A DNA stretch of 9,004 nt from JAABYT01 sp041581935 (GCA_041581935.1 JBFICP010000131.1:1-9004); one strand, 5' to 3'; shown: positions 1-7,038, counted from the first letter of the stretch. Program-made: numbers and translations. The notes: generated by a model from the letters alone, not told the origin.

Positions 1-3
1 CGG

Positions 4-300
4 TCACACCAGGCGTTCGCCGTTGAAGAAAGCTTTGCGCCATCGCGTCACGGTGACGCTTTCGAACAGTCCGGCCCTGCTGAACGGATCGTTGGCGATG
101 AAGTTCTCCGCTTCTTCCCGGTCATCCGTATCGACAATGATGACCCCTCCGTGGCCACCGCTGCCGTCGTCGTCTACCAGCGCGCCGGCAGCCAGCAGTT
201 TGCCTTTGTGGTTGTCCAGGTACTCGAGATGCTCGGCGCGCCACTCCGCGCGCACATGACCATAATCCGCTTTGTCGCGGGTTTGAATGATGTAGGGCAT
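4..300 (-). CDS. YciI-family small protein
   Basis: A 98-residue protein of the YciI / dimeric alpha-beta barrel family. It has the family's conserved pair, a His in AEHLEYL (about residue 24) and an Asp in NDPF (about 71). It also shows the usual pattern of an N-terminal beta strand (MPYIIQTRD), a G-x-L turn near 39-41, a VIIVDT strand and a helix EEAENF before the DPF motif. The start at 300 is preferred because MPYII matches the family N-terminus and GGGGGAG lies three bases upstream. An in-frame start 60 bases further up would add an Arg-rich, family-unlike extension. YciI proteins are small cytosolic enzymes or accessory proteins, often fused or linked to other enzymes, with few known substrates. 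It is the last gene of the minus-strand TPP-enzyme operon in this window, 72 bp after the acetolactate-synthase-like gene, so a role on the same substrate is inferred. The gene is complete; its TGA is three bases from the window edge. Confidence 0.88.
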   Translation of the reverse strand: MPYIIQTRDKADYGHVRAEWRAEHLEYLDNHKGKLLAAGALVDDDGSGGHGGVIIVDTDDREEAENFIANDPFSRAGLFESVTVTRWRKAFFNGERLV

Positions 301-372
301 TTTCTCCCCCAGTGATTCGAGCGACACGCGCTCGTTCAGTCGGCGAGTCCCGGGGCGCATCGGCCAGAAGCT

Positions 373-2115
373 TTACGCCACGCGGTCGCCTTTCTCCACT
401 TTTGCCGTGCGGCTGTCGACGCCCGGCAGCATTTTTGCCGGATCCCGGGTCACGACGACGTCGATGACGGTCGGCCGGTCGCGCCGTTCGAGCCCCTCGT
501 TCAGGGCGGGTGCCAGTTCTCCGGGTTTCTCGACACGCACCCCTGCGCAACCGAGGGCTTCGGCGACAGCGGCGTAGTCTACCTCCCGCAAGTCCGACGA
601 CTGATATCCGCCCTGACCGTACATCAGATGCTGAAGCGCTTTGACGTATCCGGATGCGGCATTGTTGACCACCACCAGTGTGAATGCGAGCCCCAGGCGA
701 CGGGCTGTCTCGAGCTCCCCGAGCGTCATGTTGAAGCCACCATCACCGGTGATTGCCACCACCGGCGCGCCGTCGGCCCCAAGCGAGGCGCCAATGGCGC
801 CGGGCAACCCGTAGCCGATGGAAGCAAAGCCGCGATCCGGCACGAAAGCGCGACCGGGGCGTTTGGTGTCGAACAGCAGCCCGCCCCAGTGCGCCGCGAA
901 TCCCCCGTCCGCGACCAGCCACGATTTCGCCGGCAATACGTGATTGAGCTCGTGCATGAGACGCGCCATGTTGATCGGCACCTCGTCGGATGTGAGCCGG
1001 GCCTGAACCTCGCTTCGCCATGCAGCCATGCGCGCCGCGACGTCCTCCACGTACGCGGCACGGTTCTCGCGCAGGCGCTGCGCGCGCGTGGCGAGCGCTG
1101 CGTGAAGGTCCAGGATCCCCTCACGCGCATCGGCCCACATGCTCACCGTCGGTGTAACGACGCGTGAGAATTCCTCGGCGAGAATCTCGAGATGCACGAG
1201 CGGAATCGAGGGCGGAATCAGCGAGTAGCGCTTGGTTGCAATTTCGCCGAGCTTGCATCCGACCACCAGCAGGCAGTCGGCCCCGGCGATGAGCGCATTG
1301 GCGATGCGGTCGTATCGACCGAAGAGTCCCGCCGAGAGCTTGTGCGTGCATGCGATGGCGCCCTTACCGGTCATGGTGTGGGCTACCGGGATCGACTGTG
1401 CCTCGGCGAAGCTCTGAAGCGTCTTGGCGGCGCCGCTCAGGTGCACGCCACCGCCGGCCAAAATCAGCGGACGCTCGGCCGCCGCCAGGTGCTCCACGGC
1501 GCGCGCGACGCTGTCAGCGCTCGGCCTGATGCGCAGCGACGGCGCCGCGCAGACGCGCGGGTCGGCAACGAGCGCATCCTCTGAGAAGGGAAATACGGCG
1601 TGGGCGACGTCCTCGGGCACGTCCAGCACGACCGGCCCGGGGCGAGCGCTGGTGGCGACGGCAAAGGCACGGCGTACGAGCTCCGGTAACCGCGTAATGG
1701 ATTCGACCCGAATGACCGCCTTGGCCGCGGGGCCGAGGATCTCCGCCTGGCGGCATTCCTGGGTCATGTTTTTCCAGGCATGCTCGCGATTGCTGTCGCC
1801 GACAATGACCACGAGCGGCGAGCCGGCGTTCAGCGCCTCCACCATGCCGGTCACCAGATTGGTGGCGCCCGGCCCGAGGGTCGCGTCGCATACGCCGACG
1901 CGCCCCGTGACTTTGGCATAGGCATCGGCGGCGAATATGCCGCAACGCTCATCGTTGATGAGATGGTGTTCGAGACCGAGGCGTCGTACAGCGTCGTAGA
2001 ACGGCAATAGCTGGAAGCCGCCCATGCCGAACATCGGGCCCACGTTGTGGGCGGCAAGCATGCGCGCGAGGATTTCGCCGCCGGTCATTTCCTGGTTGTG
2101 TGAAGGTTTGGCCAT
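373..2115 (-). CDS. Thiamine diphosphate-binding enzyme, acetolactate synthase-like
   Basis: A full-length 580-residue member of the IlvB / acetolactate synthase-like TPP enzyme family, all of which activate a 2-oxo acid or aldehyde on TPP. The N-terminal pyrimidine domain (about 10-175) carries the catalytic Glu (about residue 56, in NDERCGIFAADAYAK), the GPGATN motif (81-86) and the ARPGPVVLDVPEDV stretch. A central Rossmann-like domain follows (about 195-345, LILAGGG near 218). The C-terminal PP domain has the cofactor motif GDGGFNM (457-463) through NN (484-485), which binds Mg and diphosphate. Length and domain order are normal for the family. The start ATG at 2115 has only a weak upstream ribosome site; an alternative Met ten residues in is possible. 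It follows the E1 beta gene by 67 bp and precedes the YciI gene by 72 bp, all on the same strand. Substrate is not predictable: true acetolactate synthase is unlikely because no IlvN-type small subunit is adjacent. Other reactions in this family include oxalyl-CoA, glyoxylate and benzoylformate chemistry. Confidence 0.92.
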   Translation of the reverse strand: MAKPSHNQEMTGGEILARMLAAHNVGPMFGMGGFQLLPFYDAVRRLGLEHHLINDERCGIFAADAYAKVTGRVGVCDATLGPGATNLVTGMVEALNAGSPLVVIVGDSNREHAWKNMTQECRQAEILGPAAKAVIRVESITRLPELVRRAFAVATSARPGPVVLDVPEDVAHAVFPFSEDALVADPRVCAAPSLRIRPSADSVARAVEHLAAAERPLILAGGGVHLSGAAKTLQSFAEAQSIPVAHTMTGKGAIACTHKLSAGLFGRYDRIANALIAGADCLLVVGCKLGEIATKRYSLIPPSIPLVHLEILAEEFSRVVTPTVSMWADAREGILDLHAALATRAQRLRENRAAYVEDVAARMAAWRSEVQARLTSDEVPINMARLMHELNHVLPAKSWLVADGGFAAHWGGLLFDTKRPGRAFVPDRGFASIGYGLPGAIGASLGADGAPVVAITGDGGFNMTLGELETARRLGLAFTLVVVNNAASGYVKALQHLMYGQGGYQSSDLREVDYAAVAEALGCAGVRVEKPGELAPALNEGLERRDRPTVIDVVVTRDPAKMLPGVDSRTAKVEKGDRVA

Positions 2116-2182
2116 TGTTTCGAATTCGGATGACGCGCCGTTTTCAGTGACAGATGTTCGAAAGGATGGTGCGCGCCTTCAG

Positions 2183-3157
2183 TTATTCAGACATCGATTG
2201 TCGTACTGCCTCGACGATGCGGTCGGTCGTTACTCGGGCGAGGTCCTCGAGGGGCGGCGAGTAGGCGATGGGCACGCGCGGCGCGGTGATGCGTCGCGGG
2301 GGCGCGCGCAAGGCGTCGTGCAGCTGCTCGCAGACGCTCGCGACAATCTCGGCGCCGAAGCCCGACACGCCGACCGCTTCGTGGGCCACCAGCAGGCGAC
2401 CGGTTTTCGCAACCGATGCGTGCACCGTCTCCTCGTCCCACGGCCACAGGGTGCGCAGATCGATGACCTCGGCCTCGATTCCCTCGCTCGCGAGCTTACG
2501 GGCCGCCTCCGCGGCGGTGTGCACGGTCTTCGACCAGCTGACGAGGCTGACATCGGACCCGGAGCGCACCACGCGTGCGCGCCCGAATTCCACCAGGTGC
2601 TCGCCCTCCGGAATCTCGCCCTCGAGGCCCCAGAGATCCTTGTGCTCCATATAGACCACGGGGTCGTCGCTGCGGATTGCAGTCTTCAGCAGCCCCTTGT
2701 TGTCGGCAGGGGTCGACGGCATGACCACCACCAGACCCGGAATGTGCGTATACCAGGATTCCAGCGATTGCGAGTGCTGCGCAGCCGAAGAGCGCCACAT
2801 GCCCACGGGCTCGCGCACCACGAGCGGCACGCGGGTCTGGCCGCCGAACATGTAGCGGGCCTTGGCCGCCTGGTTCACCAGCTCGTCGATGGCGCAAAGC
2901 GCGAAATCCGAGAACCGCATCTCGACGACGGGCCGCGTTCCCGTCATGGCGGCGCCGACGGCGGTGCCCAAGATGGCAGCCTCGGATATGGGCGTATCGA
3001 CGATGCGCTGCCGGCCGAACCGCTCGGCGAGTCCGGCATACTGACCGAATACGCCGCCGCGGCCCAGGTCCTCACCGAGCGCCCACACGGTCGCGTCGCG
3101 CTGCATCTCCTCGTCCAGCGCTGCCTTGCCGGCGGCCAGATAGCTGCAGATTGCCAT
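2183..3157 (-). CDS. E1 component beta subunit (acetoin/pyruvate dehydrogenase-like)
   Basis: A 324-residue transketolase-like beta subunit of a two-subunit 2-oxo acid or acetoin dehydrogenase E1. Visible family marks are GEDLGRGGVFG (28-38), the TPP-activating Glu in DTPISEAAI (Glu about 59), the AQHSQSLE segment with the conserved active-site His (about 128), and VVYMEHKDLW. The C-terminal transketolase domain contains VIDLRTLWPWD (231-241) and KTGRLLVAHEA (251-261). Length is normal for AcoB/PdhB-type subunits. The start at 3157 is chosen because it follows the alpha stop by four bases and MAICSYLAAGKAALDEEM matches the family N-terminus. An earlier in-frame Met at 3205 would overlap the alpha gene by 44 bases. 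The protein should form an alpha2beta2 heterotetramer with the upstream alpha subunit. Similarity to acetoin, pyruvate and branched-chain E1 enzymes is too general to name the substrate, and no E2 or E3 gene is adjacent in the window. Confidence 0.92.
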   Translation of the reverse strand: MAICSYLAAGKAALDEEMQRDATVWALGEDLGRGGVFGQYAGLAERFGRQRIVDTPISEAAILGTAVGAAMTGTRPVVEMRFSDFALCAIDELVNQAAKARYMFGGQTRVPLVVREPVGMWRSSAAQHSQSLESWYTHIPGLVVVMPSTPADNKGLLKTAIRSDDPVVYMEHKDLWGLEGEIPEGEHLVEFGRARVVRSGSDVSLVSWSKTVHTAAEAARKLASEGIEAEVIDLRTLWPWDEETVHASVAKTGRLLVAHEAVGVSGFGAEIVASVCEQLHDALRAPPRRITAPRVPIAYSPPLEDLARVTTDRIVEAVRQSMSE

Positions 3158-3161
3158 GCTT

Positions 3162-4172
3162 TCAATCGGCCCGCGCGAGACCCGGACCCAGGGTGTCCTG
3201 TACATCGAGATGGGCCTGCCGATCCTCGGGCCACGGTGTCGTGCGCGCCTCGTCGAGCACCGCGCGCATGGCGCGCCGAGCCTCGCGCGCGATTTCGTCG
3301 AGCGCGTCGGCAGCCATTCCCGTGTTGCGCAGCATCTGCGCTGCGCGCGCGATGGGGTCGTTCAGCCAGCGCTCGGCCACCTCACCGCTGTCGCGGTAAG
3401 CGGCCGCATCGGCAGCGGTGTGACCGCTCAGACGGTAGGTGCGCGCGTGAATGAAGCGCGGTCCGCCACCATCGCGCAACGCCGCCAGCGTATCGCGAAC
3501 CGCCGCATCCACTTCCAGCACGTCATTACCGTCGACGGCCAGCGACGGAATTCCGAGGCTCTCGGCGCGCGCGCCGGGACCGTCGCCGGCGCTCACGGAG
3601 CGCGTGCGCGTGGTGGCGGCGAAATCATTGTCCTCGCAAAGATACAGTACCGGCAGTGTAAAAATCTTCGCCCAGTTGAGGCCTTCCAGAAACGGCCCGC
3701 GATTGATGGCGCCGTCACCGAAAATGCACACGGCGACCCGCGTCTCACCCTTGAGCCTGATGGCATGGGCAGCGCCGGTCGCGATCAGTATGTTGGCACC
3801 CACTACCCCATTGGCCCCCAGCATGCCGACGGAGAAATCCGCGATGTGCATCGATCCGCCCTTGCCGCCGCAACAACCGCCCGCGCGCCCAAGGAGCTCG
3901 CGCATCATGGCGAGTGGTGCCGCGCCCTTGACCAACGTGTGGCCGTGGCCGCGGTGCGTGGACAGCAGAATATCGTCGGCATCGAGATTGGCGCACACTC
4001 CGGACGCCACCGCCTCCTGACCGATGGAAGGATGCAGAGGCCCCGGCACCAGGCCCTGCTCAAGCGCTTCCAATGCCGTTTCCTCGAAGGCACGCACACG
4101 GCACATGTTGTGGTAATGCCGGACGAGCCGGTCGGTGTCGACGTTGACAGGAACCTGTGACCGCGTACCCAC
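3162..4172 (-). CDS. E1 component alpha subunit (acetoin/pyruvate dehydrogenase-like)
   Basis: A 336-residue TPP-binding alpha subunit that pairs with the beta subunit four bases downstream. It shows the entry motif LHPSIGQEAV (46-55), STHRGHGH (71-78), GGKGGSMHIAD (102-112), LGANGVVGAN (118-127) and the cofactor motif GDGAINRG (152-159). The motif continues to EDND (180-183), where most relatives have ENN. The second Asn, the one expected to bind the metal, is kept as Asn 182, so activity is still plausible. A C-terminal TYRLSGHTAADAAAYR segment and a WLNDPI motif are typical. The pattern is closest to acetoin dehydrogenase and pyruvate dehydrogenase alpha chains; this is recognition by motif, not by search. 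The start is a GTG at 4172 preceded by GGGGGAGG with a very short spacing, so the exact start is less certain than the rest. The gap from the upstream tandem-repeat gene is 61 bp. Confidence 0.91.
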   Translation of the reverse strand: MGTRSQVPVNVDTDRLVRHYHNMCRVRAFEETALEALEQGLVPGPLHPSIGQEAVASGVCANLDADDILLSTHRGHGHTLVKGAAPLAMMRELLGRAGGCCGGKGGSMHIADFSVGMLGANGVVGANILIATGAAHAIRLKGETRVAVCIFGDGAINRGPFLEGLNWAKIFTLPVLYLCEDNDFAATTRTRSVSAGDGPGARAESLGIPSLAVDGNDVLEVDAAVRDTLAALRDGGGPRFIHARTYRLSGHTAADAAAYRDSGEVAERWLNDPIARAAQMLRNTGMAADALDEIAREARRAMRAVLDEARTTPWPEDRQAHLDVQDTLGPGLARAD

Positions 4173-4233
4173 GACCTCCCCCGAAAAAGGCAGCGCAAAG
4201 CGGCGGCTATGATCGGCGCTGTCGCCGTGGCGG

Positions 4234-5049
4234 TCAAATAGCGCGAGGGACGACCAGCTCCACCGCCTCGCGGGCCGGCATGCCGGGGCTCATGCCGAGA
4301 TCCGCCGCGGTCGCATTGGCGCGACTGAGAATGCCGTGCTCGTAGGTGGAGCGGCCATCGCCGATGCGCGCGCTCGCAGCCGCAACCGTGGCCGCCGCGA
4401 TGTGCTGCCGATCGAGTACCGCAAGGCGACCGACGCCGGCCTCGTCCTTACCGATGCCGGCGTCGTTGTAGAAAGCGGCGGCGGCCGCGACGCGGATGGC
4501 GAGACCCCGCTGTCCGGCCACCACACCGCCGTGAGAACCGCTGAGCACGATCTGCCCGATATCGTCATCGCTCACCAGCGAGACCGAATCCACGCACACG
4601 ATACGCAGTCCGTGAGCGTTGACACCCGCCGAGGTGCGCGCTTCCCGGTAGCTGGCGGTGCCCCCGTGGCCCATCGGGGCCCGGCTCAAGCGTGCCGCGG
4701 CTTCGGCACACGCCATCCCGGCTTCGACGCCCACCGCCGCGGCGGCGCCGTTTCGATGACTGATGGTGCCGTGCGCCAGCATATCCTCGGCGTCCCCGAT
4801 GCGGGCGCTCGTGTGCGCCACGGCGGCGGCGGCGATACCGAGTGTTTGGCACTGCTCGAGTGCGCCGATACCGGCCGCGTCCCGACCGACCCCCGCGTCA
4901 TTGAGAATGACCGCGCGCACACCGGCACGCGCGGCAAGATAGCCCGCATAGACACCGCCATGGGAGCCGCACACTAGCACGCGTCCGTGCGCACGCTCGG
5001 GGACCTTGGTGGCCGTCGGTGCGAGCACGATGTCTCGGTGTGATTGCAT
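4234..5049 (-). CDS. Uncharacterised protein with two tandem copies of one domain
   Basis: A 271-residue protein I cannot assign to a named family. It is an internal duplication. Copy A (about 22-120) has VLVCGSHGG, ILNDAGVGRDAAGIG, SARIGD, then HGTIS, RN and GVEAGM. Copy B (about 166-265) has IVLSGSHGG, FYNDAGIGKDEAGVG, SARIGD, then HGILS, AN and GMSPGM. The offset is 143 residues at GSHGG and 145 from NDAG onward. Invariant Ser, His, Gly, Asn, Asp and Arg residues recur in both halves, suggesting two equivalent sites or a pseudo-dimer. No signal peptide or membrane segment is seen, so a cytosolic soluble enzyme is inferred. A hydrophobic strand followed by GSHGG and then a strand plus NDAG gives an alpha/beta look. 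The start at 5049 is the only good Met but lacks a clear Shine-Dalgarno sequence. It heads the TPP-enzyme operon, 61 bp before the E1 alpha gene, which suggests a step on the same substrate. A 213-residue open frame on the opposite strand is treated as a shadow. Confidence 0.75.
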   Translation of the reverse strand: MQSHRDIVLAPTATKVPERAHGRVLVCGSHGGVYAGYLAARAGVRAVILNDAGVGRDAAGIGALEQCQTLGIAAAAVAHTSARIGDAEDMLAHGTISHRNGAAAAVGVEAGMACAEAAARLSRAPMGHGGTASYREARTSAGVNAHGLRIVCVDSVSLVSDDDIGQIVLSGSHGGVVAGQRGLAIRVAAAAAFYNDAGIGKDEAGVGRLAVLDRQHIAAATVAAASARIGDGRSTYEHGILSRANATAADLGMSPGMPAREAVELVVPRAI

Positions 5050-5079
5050 CGAATACGCACAGGTGCTAACGAAAACCGA

Positions 5080-5096
5080 CGTGCGCTGCGCGCACG
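5080..5096 (-). terminator. GC-rich hairpin with trailing T-run, possible terminator
   Basis: Perfect 7-bp arms CGTGCGC (5080-5086) and GCGCACG (5090-5096) enclose a 3-base loop. On the minus strand the stem is followed after a few bases by TTTTC, so it could end transcription of the metallo-hydrolase gene before the tandem-repeat gene. The T-run is short and offset, so this may instead be an mRNA hairpin or attenuator in the leader of the operon. Confidence 0.4.
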
Positions 5097-5133
5097 CACC
5101 GTCTCACGGAATAGCCCTTTGTCGAAGAACCGA

Positions 5134-5985
5134 TCAGTTCCCCCGTCTGTGAAGGCTCACTTGACGATACATGCCTTCGATATTGAGCTCCCGCCATTCG
5201 TCGTACATCGAGAGATGCTCGAAGCTTTCGAGCTTGATGCTGCTCTTCATCTCGTCGAGCGACTCGCCTCTTCGCGCCGCTTCGAGCACGGCGTCATAAA
5301 GCGCCTGCAGGTATCGACGGTGTTCGGTCGCATCCGCTCGAGTGCCGAGAGGACCATGTCCCGGCACCAGAATGTCGAAGTCCATCGCTTCGACTTTCTT
5401 CACTGCATCGATCCACTCGGGGAAGTAGGCATCGCTCAAATTCATGTATGGCAGGCGATTTACCGATATGAAATCAACCGCAAAAAGAGCGCGTTCAGCC
5501 GGAAAGTGCATGACAATCATGTTGTCGGAATGAGACAGCCCGACATAGATGAGCTCGACCGACTTGCCACCGAGCGAGACGCTCATGCGTTCGGTAAATG
5601 TAATATCGGGTACTGCCGTCGGGCGTTTTTCGCCGATGATGGCGGCGCGTGCTTTCTCGTGCGCGATCACCGTCGCCTCCGGAGCGAATATCTCTCCCCC
5701 CGCGCTATGGTCGCGGTGGTCGTGACTGTAGATCAGATATTTCACGGGCACCTTGAATCGTGCCGTCAGCTCGCCCTTCAACCAACGCGCCGCGTCCGCA
5801 TCGATCGGATCCGTGACGATGATCCCGTCGCGGGTCACTAGGAATACCGAATAGTGAAAATTGTTCTGGAATCGATAAAGGTCGCCGGCGATTTTCGTGA
5901 TCGCGCGTTTCGCTTCCTGGGCGAACACCGGAGCGGTTGCAACCGACAAAACACAGAGAGCCATGCCGAGAATGAGCCTTCTCAT
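5134..5985 (-). CDS. Secreted metallo-beta-lactamase-fold hydrolase
   Basis: A 283-residue MBL-fold metallo-hydrolase. Residues 1-22 form a Sec signal peptide (MRR, then a hydrophobic core LILGMALCVLSVATAP, then VFA before QEA), predicting periplasmic export. The zinc-site residues are all visible: SHDHRDH (His 88, His 90, Asp 92, His 93), His 152 in GLSHSDN, Asp 171 in FAVDFIS and His 210 in PGHG. The start at 5985 is decided by a strong AAGGAGG six bases upstream and by the signal peptide beginning there; a longer frame to 6033 is unlikely. The fold covers lactamases, glyoxalases, lactonases and quinoprotein-linked hydrolases. The overall pattern resembles the broad soluble MBL proteins often annotated simply as MBL-fold hydrolases, and the substrate is unknown. 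It lies upstream of the TPP operon on the same strand, but an 84-bp gap with a hairpin separates them, so co-transcription is uncertain. Confidence 0.93.
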   Translation of the reverse strand: MRRLILGMALCVLSVATAPVFAQEAKRAITKIAGDLYRFQNNFHYSVFLVTRDGIIVTDPIDADAARWLKGELTARFKVPVKYLIYSHDHRDHSAGGEIFAPEATVIAHEKARAAIIGEKRPTAVPDITFTERMSVSLGGKSVELIYVGLSHSDNMIVMHFPAERALFAVDFISVNRLPYMNLSDAYFPEWIDAVKKVEAMDFDILVPGHGPLGTRADATEHRRYLQALYDAVLEAARRGESLDEMKSSIKLESFEHLSMYDEWRELNIEGMYRQVSLHRRGN

Positions 5986-5991
5986 CTTTCC

Positions 5992-5998
5992 CCTCCTT
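5992..5998 (-). promoter_or_regulatory. Ribosome binding site of the MBL hydrolase
   Basis: AAGGAGG on the minus strand, six bases before the ATG at 5985. It settles the start at the signal-peptide Met rather than the upstream in-frame Met at 6033. Confidence 0.85.
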
Positions 5999-6044
5999 CT
6001 CCGTAAGTGGTCGGGCAAGGACACCTGGCGCAAGCCCGCGCGTT

Positions 6045-6050
6045 ATTATA
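6045..6050 (-). promoter_or_regulatory. Possible -10 box for the MBL hydrolase gene
   Basis: A perfect TATAAT on the minus strand inside the 141-bp divergent intergenic region (5986-6126), about 60 bases before the hydrolase ATG, in one of the few AT-rich patches of the window. No good -35 hexamer is found at the usual 16-18 bp spacing, so an activator-dependent promoter or chance is possible. The same patch reads TATTAT on the plus strand and could serve the divergent dehydrogenase gene. The rest of this intergenic region shows only a loose CGGGC/GCCCG inverted pair (6012-6016, 6034-6038). Confidence 0.35.
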
Positions 6051-6112
6051 TGAGTGTTGGACCGGGCCGCGATTGAAATGGTTCTTTTTCCTGGGCGACG
6101 CGGTCACTGGCT

Positions 6113-6117
6113 GGAGG
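6113..6117 (+). promoter_or_regulatory. Ribosome binding site of the YihU-like dehydrogenase
   Basis: GGAGG nine bases before the ATG at 6127. It supports that start, which places the Rossmann GxGxMG motif at the normal N-terminal position, over the frame opening at 6007. Confidence 0.75.
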
Positions 6118-6126
6118 ACATCTATA

Positions 6127-7038
6127 ATGGAGAAGATCGGCTTCATCGGTCTCGGGCGCATGGGCCGGCCGATGGCGGGCAACATGCAGCGCAAGGGCTT
6201 CCCGCTGATGGTATACGATGTCGTCGAGTCGCCGGTGGAGGCGCTCGTCGGACTCGGTGCCAGCGCCGCCGACAGCATCGCCGAGCTTGCCGGGGCGTGC
6301 ACCACCATCATTACCGTGCTGCCGAGCCACATCGAAGTGGAGAGCGTGGTGCTCGGCGGGCACGGGCTCATCGCCCACGCGGCGCCCGGAACCCTGATCA
6401 TGGACATGAGCACGGTGGAGCCGGCGAGCACCGACCGTCTCGCCGCGGCCCTCACCGATGCCGGAATGCGATTCGTGGACGCGCCCATCGGCAGGCTCGC
6501 GAGCCATGCCGATCGCGGCGAATCCCTGTTTATGGTCGGAGCCGAGGCCGAGGATTTCGAGCACGTGCGGCCCATGCTGGAGGCCATGGGCACGGACATT
6601 CATCACTGCGGCGGACCGGGCACCGGCATCCGTACCAAGCTGGTGAACAACTACCTCGCCATCACCTCGTGCCAGATGAATGCCGAGGCATTGGCGCTCG
6701 CGCAGCGCTTCGGCCTCGACTTGAACAAGACGCTGGACGTCATCCACGGCACCACCGCGACCAACGGCCAGCTCAAAGTCAACTACGCCACCAAGGTGCT
6801 CGCCGGGGATACCGAGCCCGGCTTCCAGATCGATTTGGCCCACAAGGATCTGTCGCTGGTGATGACCGCCGCCAATGCCGGACGGGTGCCCATGGCCATC
6901 GGCGCCGCCGCGCGCGAAAGCCTGAGCCTGGCCCGCGCCAGGGGCTGGGGGAGCAAGGATTTTTCCGCGCTCCTGGATGCGCTTTGCGAGGCGGCCGGCC
7001 TGGAAAAGGTCCGTTTCGAGCAGCGCACACCGTCGTAG
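6127..7038 (+). CDS. YihU-like beta-hydroxyacid dehydrogenase / aldehyde reductase
   Basis: A 303-residue NAD(P)-dependent beta-hydroxyacid dehydrogenase (3-hydroxyisobutyrate dehydrogenase superfamily). The Rossmann start is IGFIGLGRMGRPMAGN (4-19). The substrate motif is DAPIGRLASHADRG (118-131), where most relatives have a DAPVSGG-like sequence. The GGPGTGIRTKLVNNY segment carries the catalytic Lys 171, and IDLAHKDL contains Lys 240. From memory of E. coli YihU (3-sulfolactaldehyde reductase, also a succinic semialdehyde reductase), the R of PVGR, K171, N174 and K240 fall at the same numbers. YihU Ser 178 is Ala here. That makes YihU the closest family I recognise, ahead of GarR, Hibadh or GlxR. 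The enzyme would reduce a small aldehyde or oxidise the matching alcohol in the cytosol. It is transcribed alone from the divergent region and ends 62 bp before the convergent aldolase stop. The substrate is not settled; short-chain semialdehydes are as likely as sulfolactaldehyde. Confidence 0.9.
   Translation: MEKIGFIGLGRMGRPMAGNMQRKGFPLMVYDVVESPVEALVGLGASAADSIAELAGACTTIITVLPSHIEVESVVLGGHGLIAHAAPGTLIMDMSTVEPASTDRLAAALTDAGMRFVDAPIGRLASHADRGESLFMVGAEAEDFEHVRPMLEAMGTDIHHCGGPGTGIRTKLVNNYLAITSCQMNAEALALAQRFGLDLNKTLDVIHGTTATNGQLKVNYATKVLAGDTEPGFQIDLAHKDLSLVMTAANAGRVPMAIGAAARESLSLARARGWGSKDFSALLDALCEAAGLEKVRFEQRTPS

Noticed and set aside
373..2115. Sulfoacetaldehyde acetyltransferase (Xsc), which would have matched a sulfonate theme with the YihU-like enzyme
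   Set aside because: The region around the catalytic Glu and GPGATN follows the general acetolactate-synthase pattern and differs from the Xsc sequence as I remember it.
3158..3205. Earlier start for the E1 beta subunit at 3205
   Set aside because: It would overlap the alpha gene by 44 bases and add 16 residues not seen in the family; the start at 3157 gives the standard N-terminus.
2024..3454. A 476-codon open frame on the plus strand opposite the E1 beta gene
   Set aside because: It lies antisense to a gene with clear catalytic motifs. Its own translation is rich in Arg, Ala, Gly and His with no recognisable motif, as expected for mirror frames in high-GC DNA.
3156..4160. A 334-codon plus-strand frame opposite the E1 alpha gene
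   Set aside because: It almost exactly mirrors the E1 alpha gene, which has complete TPP motifs; no family features or ribosome site were seen in the mirror frame.
4336..4977. A 213-codon plus-strand frame opposite the tandem-duplicated protein
   Set aside because: The minus-strand frame shows a coherent internal domain duplication and operon placement. The opposite frame also contains repeats, but only because the DNA itself is duplicated.
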